A DNA stretch of 42,071 nt from Flavobacteriaceae bacterium (GTDB lineage Bacteria; Bacteroidota; Bacteroidia; Flavobacteriales; Flavobacteriaceae), in assembly GCA_009926065.1 (NCBI GenBank), contig RFPP01000017.1, positions 1 to 42,071 of the forward strand, in the 5' to 3' direction. The position numbers and the translations under genes are program-made. The notes beneath the pieces are model-generated. The model was given only the letters and a program-made list of their open reading frames with translations. It ran no database searches and was not told the origin of the DNA. Positions 26,001-33,192 of this stretch are shown in pieces (the stretch's first letter is position 1; every line of letters begins with the position of its first letter).

Positions 26001-26434
26001 TATCCGAAAATTATTCGGCAAGAAACTATCTTTTGAATGGGTATCAGATTGCCCCTAAAATTTCCTATTTATTTTCAAAAAATGCGAGTTTAGATTTGTT
26101 TTATGAATATCAAAGTAAAAAAAACAAAATAGGTTCATTAGAAATATTAGATCAAAGTCGGTTTGGCATCTCATTTAACTATTCATCTGAAAAAAAACTC
26201 ACAATGAACGGTGAATTTTCAAGTTATGAAAATAGTTTCATTGGAAGTAGTTTATCCCCTATTGCCTATGAAATGTTGGAAGGCCTACAACCTGGAACAA
26301 ATGTTACATGGCGTTTACTAATTCAAAAAAACCTAACAGATTATTTAGATGTTAATTTAAATTATCAAGGGAGAAAAAGTGAAAGTAGTAATGCTATCCA
26401 TACAGGAAATGTTCAACTTAGGGCCTATTTTTAG
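23024..26434 (+). CDS. Large outer-membrane beta-barrel-like protein, function unknown
   Basis: A 1136-residue protein with a signal peptide (MLKKLLYLLLFISFSGLRAQ, cut after AQ). A soluble N-terminal region of about 120 residues precedes a long series of alternating polar/aromatic beta strands and a terminal strand ending NVQLRAYF, with the C-terminal Phe typical of outer-membrane barrels. The segment LTRGVTIGNNQNSVLNSALD and KVTLKASIQDNNIPFQESG is reminiscent of SprA-like Bacteroidota proteins. A motif SDYNNNGIQDLEEFQVA resembles a calcium-binding dockerin-like loop. I know of no assigned function. It has its own promoter and converges with the adhesin locus (10 bp between stop codons). Confidence 0.83.
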   Translation: MLKKLLYLLLFISFSGLRAQEFSTHYKIKKIIPSKNGVKLDSVSINSSFFKLENKEGKPIDSTLYKIDFQRSFLLFNENFPFFNDTLIARFLKFPDFLTKEYRIYDKTRVVSNDASLGDLYKVNFVNNKKYIPFDGLTTSGSLTRGVTIGNNQNSVLNSALDLQISGKISDKVTLKASIQDNNIPFQESGYSQRLDEFDQIFIELTSNKWNIRAGDLFLENRNSKFLNFNKKIQGLSSRFEFGNNNSKTSVFGAAALVRGKYAKSTFVGQEGNQGPYKLRGSNGELYVLIVSGSERVYVNGILLSRGENSDYVIDYNAGEIKFTSLFAITSEMRILIEYQYSDRNYNSFITYAGASQEQEKWSLEGYLYSESDMKNQPLQQNLSTDQIQTLVNAGDDTNLMFAPSAYQDTYSENKILYKKTIINGVSVFIYSNISTDELYNVKFSLVGNNMGNYVLSSSSAIGKIYQYVAPVNGIPQGNYDPIVRLIAPTKLQIATVLGKFNPSEKTSVDFEIGVSNNDNNLFSSIDDSDNQGVAGKINYNQRLFSKKWKLDFFANYQVIQKQYKTIERLFNIEFNRDWNLNNPTGTQSYLISGLHFKLPEKGDITYQFENLGFKESFSGNRHVLNGSVNLKKWNIKNEGSFLKSEGNYSTSVFFRNQTQVKYNYKKNWVGSSIRLENNQEKLKSTNLFSSLSQKFTEFGGFIGRGDSTKIYVELGYLNRTNDSIQNGILKRVNNSQSYYLKSKLIKSATRDLSVFVNYRNLKFTDLSKPAEPSLNSRVLYNDRFLNQLIQLTTAYETNSGAIAQQEFTYLEVEPGRGIYSWSDYNNNGIQDLEEFQVAVFIDQAKYIRIFLPNQIYLKTHQNKFSQSVTINMNQWQNETGIKRFLSHFFNQTAFINERKIKRLGDNFDFNPFSSFNTNLLGLNSSLRNSLFYNRGKQKHSMTYTFNYGRIKNLLSVGSQENINQSNQFQYTHLYKKNWLLNLGSKTINTEMVSENYSARNYLLNGYQIAPKISYLFSKNASLDLFYEYQSKKNKIGSLEILDQSRFGISFNYSSEKKLTMNGEFSSYENSFIGSSLSPIAYEMLEGLQPGTNVTWRLLIQKNLTDYLDVNLNYQGRKSESSNAIHTGNVQLRAYF

Positions 26435-26444
26435 TTATTTCCTT

Positions 26445-29400
26445 TTATCTTTTTAATGAAAAATGGGATTTAAATACTTTAACATCTGTGGTTAATGGTT
26501 CTATGTATTCAATGGTAAACCAGTAATCTGAAGAAGGGACTGGTGATCCTAAATAAGTACCATCCCAACCTAAACTCTTAGAACTTATTTGTTTCAAGAG
26601 TTTTCCATAACGATCAAAAATATAAATGTTGGCTGTTGGTTGACTCTCCATCCCAATTACATTCCAATAATCATTAAACCCATCACTATTAGGAGTAAAA
26701 AAAGTTGGATAACCAATAATAAATACATTCGTACTTAAATTTGTACAACCATTTGTATCAGTAACGGTTACTATATGGCTTCCCGGATTTACATTGGTGA
26801 AAACATTAGAAAACTGTAAAGCACCATAATCAAGGGAATATTGATAGTTTGGATTTGGATCTAAAGCAGTTACTGTTATTGAAGCGTTTTGATCAAATGC
26901 AAAGGTCCCTACTGCTGAAATACTTGTTGCCGGAAATGATGAAGTAACCGTCGCAAAGACACTTGAAGATACGCAACCAGTTAATACATTGGTTGCAATT
27001 ACAGAATAATTTCCCGCGGCTGAAGCCACCAAAGTATTCCCATTTGATAAATTTTGTAAAACTCCATTTAAAAACCACTGAAATGTATAATCGGTATTAT
27101 TTAGTCCACTATTCAATGTATAAGTTGTAAAGGCAACACCCAAGGCATCAACGCAAATATTTCCTCCTGTCAATGATGGACGAGGCAATGGATTCACAAT
27201 TGCCGTAACTGAAATTGGGGCACCAACACAGCCATTTAATTCAGGGGTAATGGTATAAATTGCATCTCCAGCATTAGATCCTGTTGTTTCTAATACTTGA
27301 ACTATTGCAGACCCTGAATCTCCAGAAGCACCAGTAACACCGTTTTGAACTACTGTCCAGGATAATAGTGTTCCTGTTATACTTGGTGATAAATTAATTG
27401 AAGTACTATCGCCCGAGCAAATTGGCGCTTGAGTTGGAACTGACAAAAAATCCGGGATTGGTTTTACAATTACTGATACTTGAACTGGAGTCCCAATACA
27501 TCCGTTTGAGGTTGGTATAACTTGATAAGTAGCGGTCCCTACAGATGGTAATACCACCGATAGAATTTGAGCTATCGAAGTTCCAGTACCTGGTGAAGTT
27601 CCCGTTAAATTTGTTTGATTTACCGTCCAATTGAATGTCGTATTTATAACTGAACTTGTCAAAGAAATTGCAGTAGTTTGACCTGAACAAATACTCTGTC
27701 CGGTTGAAGGATTGATTATTGCAATTGGAATTGGATTTACAATTATTGAAATAGTTGTTGTAATCCCTCTACATCCATTAACTATTGGGGTAATTGAATA
27801 AACTGCTTCACCAGCTGAATTGGTGATGGTGTTTAATGTTTGAGTAATTATATTTCCAGTTCCATTACTGCCTCCTGAAACATTATTTTGTATTAAATTC
27901 CAACTAAAATTAGTATTAGGCATTGACCCAATTAAATTAATGGCAGTTGTATTTCCCGAACAAATTGAGTTTGAAGCTGCTGTAGCTATTAATGTTGGTT
28001 TAGGAGTTACAAAAACTGTTACAATTAAAGGAGTCCCAGAACAACTGTTATTTACAGGTGTAATTGTATATTGAACATTTCCTACCAAAGTTCCTGTTGC
28101 AGTTAATACTTGTGAAATAACATTTCCGGAACCTGAAGAATCTCCAGTAACATCAGTAGCTGTTGTGGTCCAATTAAAAGTAGTTCCAGAAATTGAGCTT
28201 GATAATGAAATTCCTGTTGACTGCAAGGAACAAATTGTTTCCGTATTTGGAGTTGCAATAACTATTGGAATCTGGGTAATTACCACTTGCATTGTTGTGG
28301 TAGTTGCGCATTCTCCGGGATTTGGTGTAAATGTATAGGTTGTAGTTACATTAGGGTTAAATGCTGGTGACCATGTGCCGTTGATACCATTTGTAGAAAC
28401 CAATGGAAGCGCGATTGTAGTTCCAACACAAACGGGTGAAATTGCATTAAATGTTGGTGTAACAATATTTGGAATTGGATTTATATCTACTCTAACTGGA
28501 AGTGAAGTACAATTTGAGGCATTGATAACAGTATAATTGTAGGTCCCAGGTGTAAGATTTGATATTGTAACTGAAGAAGTATTTCCTGTAATACCACCAG
28601 GATTTATAGTCCAGTTTCCTGTTGGCAATCCATTTAATACAACACTCCCTGCTGATGAACATGTTGGATGAGTAATAGTGCCAATAGTAGGAGAAGGATT
28701 TGGATTAACAGTTATTGTTACTGATTTTTGATAGGTACATGTAGGTGTTTCTCTAAAATAAAGATCATCAATTGCAAAATCATTATTTCCAAAAGCCTCT
28801 CTGTCGATAATACTAATTATGGCTGATGTATTAGCCCCTGAATTCCAAACATAAGAGTATTCATCCCAAACACAAGTGGTAGAGGGAGCTGTTGCAATTG
28901 GGCCAATTGGAATATTGTTAATTAATACTTCTAATTTGGCTGGCCCTCCACTTACTACAGATGTTAAAAAATAACTGAAGGTGTAATTTCTTCCAGGTAT
29001 AACCGTAATAGGTGCAGGTGAATACCAAACTCTAGCTGTACCGGTTGTAGACCCGTCGGCAACTAACATATTTCCTCCTGATGAAGTGTGATCTGTACAT
29101 GGAGAAAAGGCTGCAAACCAGCTTCTTGGATTGGTTACTATCCCATATGCGCCTTGAACTCCTGAAACAGGAACGTTTCCGGGAAGGTAATTAATATAAT
29201 CGGTCACAAATCCAAAGTCACCCATAGAAAAATCTCCATTAATAACTAAGTTTGTTGAATTTGCAGGAATCCCAGAGGTAACTGTATAGGTAGTTGTTAT
29301 GGCAGGACTCACTGTTGGGTTTGAACTAGTATTGTTAGCCACTGTTAAACTTGGATCAGGAGGATTTGCAGTCCATAAATAAGGATCCGTACTTCCTGTA

Positions 29401-30329
29401 ACAGATAAAGTGGTTGATGCTCCTTGACAAATGGTAACTGGAGAACTAATAGTAATATCATTTGGAGGTGCCAGGATTACTGTAATTGGAGGAACTGTTG
29501 CTCCGGTTGAATCTTGAATTGAAATAGTATAGTTTCCAGCAGAAAGATTGCTAAAAACTCCTGTGGCATTTGTGGTTGTTCCGGTATTTGATACTAATAC
29601 ATAGGTATAAGGTAAAATCCCGCCGGATCCAACTCCTCTTATCGACCCGTTTAATGAGGTGGGACAGGTTGGATTTATTGACGTTTGTGATAATGATAAT
29701 GGAAGTGCCCCTTGAGTAATTGTAAAATCATCTAATGCAAAGTCATTTCCTAATACGCTTAAATTATTATTTCTTAATTCTATTAAAACATTATTTGAAG
29801 TAGCTGTAAAAGTATAGCTGACACGAGTCCACCCTTGGCTAGGAAGAGGTGCATAACTATTGGTGCTTGCTGGATTTACATTGGATGTATTAACAAAAAA
29901 TACATTAATATTTGCTTGGGTTGCATTATTGGTAACATCATTTGAGACTGATTTTATCCAATAACTAAAAGTATAAATGTTTCCGGCTGTAAATCCTGTC
30001 AATGCGCCACCAGTTGAGGTTGATGACCAAAGTCTTGAATTTGGAACCGTATTTCCATCAACCACAAGCATCCTTCCCGTTCCTGATGTGTGGTCTCCTC
30101 CAGAAATAAAGTTACTATTTAATAATTGAGGATTGGTTGTAATTGCATAATTACCAGGAGAACTTGAACCAGTAGTAGGATTAATTTGGGTGTAACCAGC
30201 TCCATTTATTAAAAAACCGACCCCATTTCCTCCTGATTCAAAATTACCGTTAATCAGTGTTTGCGCTGAAATAGTAGTGAAAAAGGATATTAAAATTGAA
30301 AAAAGTAATAGCTTAATATATTTTTTCAT
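26445..30329 (-). CDS. T9SS type B substrate: multi-domain surface adhesin (SprB-repeat and PKD-like domains)
   Basis: Secreted cell-surface protein of 1294 residues from ATG 30329 (MKKYIKLLLFSILISF, signal peptide to ISAQ); an ATG at 30344 is an alternative. Order: a jelly-roll/carbohydrate-binding-like domain starting INGNFESGGNG, an SprB-repeat-like segment (NPTCPTSLNGSIRG), an Ig-like TICQGASTTLSV unit, a second jelly-roll domain (VINGDFSMGDFG), a 66-residue-type unit, four PKD-like repeats of about 90 residues, an SprB-like segment and a C-terminal type B sorting domain (FFTPNSDGFNDYW ... FDRYGKLL ... GWDGTYLG). Fourth gene of the surface operon, it shares several domains with the first. 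The ligand is unknown. Confidence 0.9.
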   Translation of the reverse strand: MKKYIKLLLFSILISFFTTISAQTLINGNFESGGNGVGFLINGAGYTQINPTTGSSSPGNYAITTNPQLLNSNFISGGDHTSGTGRMLVVDGNTVPNSRLWSSTSTGGALTGFTAGNIYTFSYWIKSVSNDVTNNATQANINVFFVNTSNVNPASTNSYAPLPSQGWTRVSYTFTATSNNVLIELRNNNLSVLGNDFALDDFTITQGALPLSLSQTSINPTCPTSLNGSIRGVGSGGILPYTYVLVSNTGTTTNATGVFSNLSAGNYTISIQDSTGATVPPITVILAPPNDITISSPVTICQGASTTLSVTGSTDPYLWTANPPDPSLTVANNTSSNPTVSPAITTTYTVTSGIPANSTNLVINGDFSMGDFGFVTDYINYLPGNVPVSGVQGAYGIVTNPRSWFAAFSPCTDHTSSGGNMLVADGSTTGTARVWYSPAPITVIPGRNYTFSYFLTSVVSGGPAKLEVLINNIPIGPIATAPSTTCVWDEYSYVWNSGANTSAIISIIDREAFGNNDFAIDDLYFRETPTCTYQKSVTITVNPNPSPTIGTITHPTCSSAGSVVLNGLPTGNWTINPGGITGNTSSVTISNLTPGTYNYTVINASNCTSLPVRVDINPIPNIVTPTFNAISPVCVGTTIALPLVSTNGINGTWSPAFNPNVTTTYTFTPNPGECATTTTMQVVITQIPIVIATPNTETICSLQSTGISLSSSISGTTFNWTTTATDVTGDSSGSGNVISQVLTATGTLVGNVQYTITPVNNSCSGTPLIVTVFVTPKPTLIATAASNSICSGNTTAINLIGSMPNTNFSWNLIQNNVSGGSNGTGNIITQTLNTITNSAGEAVYSITPIVNGCRGITTTISIIVNPIPIAIINPSTGQSICSGQTTAISLTSSVINTTFNWTVNQTNLTGTSPGTGTSIAQILSVVLPSVGTATYQVIPTSNGCIGTPVQVSVIVKPIPDFLSVPTQAPICSGDSTSINLSPSITGTLLSWTVVQNGVTGASGDSGSAIVQVLETTGSNAGDAIYTITPELNGCVGAPISVTAIVNPLPRPSLTGGNICVDALGVAFTTYTLNSGLNNTDYTFQWFLNGVLQNLSNGNTLVASAAGNYSVIATNVLTGCVSSSVFATVTSSFPATSISAVGTFAFDQNASITVTALDPNPNYQYSLDYGALQFSNVFTNVNPGSHIVTVTDTNGCTNLSTNVFIIGYPTFFTPNSDGFNDYWNVIGMESQPTANIYIFDRYGKLLKQISSKSLGWDGTYLGSPVPSSDYWFTIEYIEPLTTDVKVFKSHFSLKR
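27195..28278 (-). repeat. Four tandem PKD-like repeats of 270-273 nt in the large adhesin gene
   Basis: The conserved ICSG codons recur at 28228, 27958, 27685 and 27415, with spacings of 270, 273 and 270 nt (about 90 residues). Each unit ends in a variant of NGCxGTPxxVxVxVxP and contains FNWT/SWT and GxGxxIxQ. Boundaries are approximate. Unit identity is moderate, so they have diverged. Confidence 0.85.
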
Positions 30330-30358
30330 TTTATTGGGTTGCATTCTGGTTGTTTGTG

Positions 30359-32230
30359 TTATTTTACTATTAAAAATTCAGAACGTCTATTTTGTTCGTG
30401 TTCGTCTTCCGTACATTTTTCTTTGCAATCTACTTTTAGTTCTGTTTCTCCAAATCCTTTTCCAGAAATTCTATTTGGATCAATCCCATTAGAAATTAAG
30501 TACTGAATAGTTGATTTGACGCGTTTGTCTGACAAAAGTAAATTAAATTCATCGCTACCCCTGTTATCGGTGTGTGACTTTACAAATATAATTAACTTTT
30601 GGTTATTTTTCATTATTTGAACTAATTTGTCCAATTCAAATGCGCCCTGTTGTGTAATATTGCTGTTATTATATTCAAAGAATATTGGATTTAGCTTCAC
30701 TTCTTTTTCAGTAATTATTTCTGAAATTGGCTTTAATGCAGCCTCAATTTTAATACTTCCTCCCTTATTGCTACTTGCTATTACTGTAAAAGAGTTGCTT
30801 TCAAAACCATTTTTAATCGCTTGAATTGTATAGTTTTTTTGACATTCTACGATATATGAAACTTCTCCGTTACCATTTGATTTTTTTGTTGAAATTATGT
30901 TGTTTTTATCATCTAAAATTGAAACATTGGCTTCAGCTAATACCTCCCCAGTAGTAGCGTTGGTTACTATTGCATTTAGTTCATAATTACAAACAGGAAT
31001 TAGTTTAAAAATATCATCATTTCCATTTCTATTACTTGCTACAAAACCAATTTTTTTATTTTCATTGATTGTGAAGGCAAAATCATCTTTTTCGCTATTA
31101 ACAGGTTTTCCAAGATTTATAGCCCCTGAATTTTTAGTTAAATCGATTTTATAAACGTCCATCGCTCCCAATCCTTGTTTGGCATCTGAAGAAAAATAAA
31201 GGACATCATTAGACGTAATAAATGGAAAACTCTCGTTTCCTTCCGTATTTACATTTTTTCCTAAATTTTCAGGAGTTCCATAACCTCCTGTTTCAGAAAT
31301 TGCTACTTTCCATATGTCGACACCTCCAATACCACCGGGCCTATTTGATGAAAAATAAAGTGTTTTTCCGTCATTACTTATGCTAGGGTTTCCGGTAGAA
31401 AAATCTTTACTATTGAATGGCAATGATGTAATTTCATCCCATTTTCCATTAACGAATTTTGCGCTGAAAATATTGTTTCTACCTAACTTTAACTTGTTGG
31501 TTTTATCTTTTTCAAAAGAATTTTCTCTAAAGCTATCACTTGTAAAATACATAGTACTTCCGTCCTGGCTTATCGATATTGATCCATCGTGATATTTTGA
31601 GTTTATCTGATTTACAAGAAGAATGTTGCTAATAGTTCCATCTTCATTTAAATTGGCTTTATAGATATCTAAAAAGGGTTCTTTTGTCCAACTATAAATT
31701 TTGCTATTTGAATTTCTTGCGCTAGTAAAATAAATAGTATTATCCATTAATAAAGCTCCAAAATCAGATTTATCAGAATTAATGTCAATTGATTGTACAT
31801 CAAAATATTTTTGCTGGTCTAACAAAATCGGAACATAATTTGGGTTTTCATTGAATATTTTAGCTCTTGAATCATTGGGCTCCATTTCGGCAAATTTTTG
31901 CATTTGCTTATTTGATTCCGCATAATTTCCGTTTGCTTTAAGCATTTGTGCATAACGATAATAAAGTTCAGAATTTTGCTTTTTGGTAATTGCTTTTGCA
32001 TACCATTTAGCCGCTTCTTTAGTATTGTAAATGTTATAATAGCATTCTCCTAATTGTCTGTAAACATATCCATCTGCGTTATTGGAAGCAACTAATTTAA
32101 GATAGGATTCTGCCGCTGAAATAAATTCAAATTTTTTAAAAAGCTTATCCGCAGCCTGGGTGTCTTTGTTTTGAGCAGAAATTGCAGAATTCGCTAATAC
32201 TAGAATTAATATTATATATATATATTTCAT
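30359..32230 (-). CDS. OmpA-family protein with TPR, WD40-like (PD40) and carboxypeptidase-regulatory domains
   Basis: Cell-envelope protein of 623 residues. A signal peptide (MKYIYIILILVLANSAISAQ) is followed by TPR-like helices (about 28-115, with YRQLGECYYNIYNTKEAAKW). PD40 beta-propeller blades follow (about 150-400; SNDGKTLYFSSNRPGGIGG is a clear one), then a CarboxypepD-reg-like domain (about 415-490). A C-terminal OmpA peptidoglycan-binding domain (about 510-623) includes FVKSHTDNRGSDEFN and NRRSEFLIVK. This architecture regularly accompanies PorP/SprF genes. It lies 17 bp after the SprF-like gene and 29 bp before the second adhesin. Likely a periplasmic anchor for the neighbouring outer-membrane protein. 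Confidence 0.94.
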   Translation of the reverse strand: MKYIYIILILVLANSAISAQNKDTQAADKLFKKFEFISAAESYLKLVASNNADGYVYRQLGECYYNIYNTKEAAKWYAKAITKKQNSELYYRYAQMLKANGNYAESNKQMQKFAEMEPNDSRAKIFNENPNYVPILLDQQKYFDVQSIDINSDKSDFGALLMDNTIYFTSARNSNSKIYSWTKEPFLDIYKANLNEDGTISNILLVNQINSKYHDGSISISQDGSTMYFTSDSFRENSFEKDKTNKLKLGRNNIFSAKFVNGKWDEITSLPFNSKDFSTGNPSISNDGKTLYFSSNRPGGIGGVDIWKVAISETGGYGTPENLGKNVNTEGNESFPFITSNDVLYFSSDAKQGLGAMDVYKIDLTKNSGAINLGKPVNSEKDDFAFTINENKKIGFVASNRNGNDDIFKLIPVCNYELNAIVTNATTGEVLAEANVSILDDKNNIISTKKSNGNGEVSYIVECQKNYTIQAIKNGFESNSFTVIASSNKGGSIKIEAALKPISEIITEKEVKLNPIFFEYNNSNITQQGAFELDKLVQIMKNNQKLIIFVKSHTDNRGSDEFNLLLSDKRVKSTIQYLISNGIDPNRISGKGFGETELKVDCKEKCTEDEHEQNRRSEFLIVK

Positions 32231-32247
32231 TATTTGTGTGCTTTAAG

Positions 32248-33171
32248 TTAGAAAAATCTTGGAGATTGAGATACTTTGTTTGGGAAATTTAAATCAAATA
32301 ATAATATGATTTCATGGGATGAAGGCGTGGTTACTTTCAAATTTGAAATAATATGATCATAAGCGTATCCTATTCTTAAAGAAGGTGTGATTGTATAATT
32401 TACCATAGCACCAAACGAGTCTTGTAATCTATAGGTGGCGCCCATTTCAAATTTTTCAGCATATAAGAAATTTGCAGAAACATCTAAGGATATTGGAGTA
32501 TTATATGCCGATTTTACCATGGTAAAAGGCTTGAATTTTAAATTTGGATTTAAATCAAATACATACCCTCCAGTAATAAAATAATGAGGCACTTTCTTTT
32601 CAAGATAAAAATTACCATCGTTATTTAAATGAGGTTTATTTAGCATGTTTGGAATTGATGCTGCAAAATAAGATTTGTTAGTATAATAGAAAATTCCAGA
32701 TCCGAAATTTAGATTTGCTGTATTTGAATCTTGAGCAAAAGCACCATCCCCTTGTTGCTGAAGTGAACTATTAATGTCGCTAAACAAACCTATTTTTTGA
32801 ATTGTAACCCCAGCTTTTAAACCTAAAGCCAATCGGTGTTCACCCCCTAAATTTAAAGTATAAGAAAAATCCCCATATATATTATTTTCGTCAACTGGAC
32901 CAATTCTATCTGAAATTATAGATAATCCAATTCCGACATTTTTCCCAACAGGTGCCGATCCGGAAAGTGAAAAAGTTGTTGGGGCATCTTCAATATCTAA
33001 CCATTGTTTTCTGTAAAGTAATCCAAAAGATAAATTTTCCTTTGATCCCGCATAAGCTGGATTTATTATATTCATATTATACATGTATTGGGTATAATGT
33101 GGCGATTGTTGTGCGTTGACGTTTATAGAAGTCAAGAATATTATAAGCGCTGTAAAAAGTATTTTTTTCAT
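32248..33171 (-). CDS. PorP/SprF family T9SS outer-membrane protein
   Basis: A 307-residue outer-membrane protein with a signal peptide ending NVNAQ. The mature N-terminus QQSPHYTQYMYNMNIINPAY with AGSKENLSFGLLYRKQW is the family signature. The rest alternates beta strands, including GLSIISDRIGPVDENNIYGD. In F. johnsoniae SprF is needed for secretion and attachment of the adhesin SprB, and other PorP/SprF members pair with their own type B substrates. Here it sits between two such substrates (21 bp after the first), so it is the probable partner of one or both. It is one of many paralogues expected in the genome, so I give no gene symbol. Confidence 0.95.
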   Translation of the reverse strand: MKKILFTALIIFLTSINVNAQQSPHYTQYMYNMNIINPAYAGSKENLSFGLLYRKQWLDIEDAPTTFSLSGSAPVGKNVGIGLSIISDRIGPVDENNIYGDFSYTLNLGGEHRLALGLKAGVTIQKIGLFSDINSSLQQQGDGAFAQDSNTANLNFGSGIFYYTNKSYFAASIPNMLNKPHLNNDGNFYLEKKVPHYFITGGYVFDLNPNLKFKPFTMVKSAYNTPISLDVSANFLYAEKFEMGATYRLQDSFGAMVNYTITPSLRIGYAYDHIISNLKVTTPSSHEIILLFDLNFPNKVSQSPRFF

Positions 33172-33192
33172 TTCGAAGTAGTATTGCTATGA

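Noticed and set aside
26893..27690. Alternative-frame reading frames in the large adhesin
   Set aside because: They arise from low-complexity Thr/Ser/Asn codons of the repeats; the main frame is continuous.
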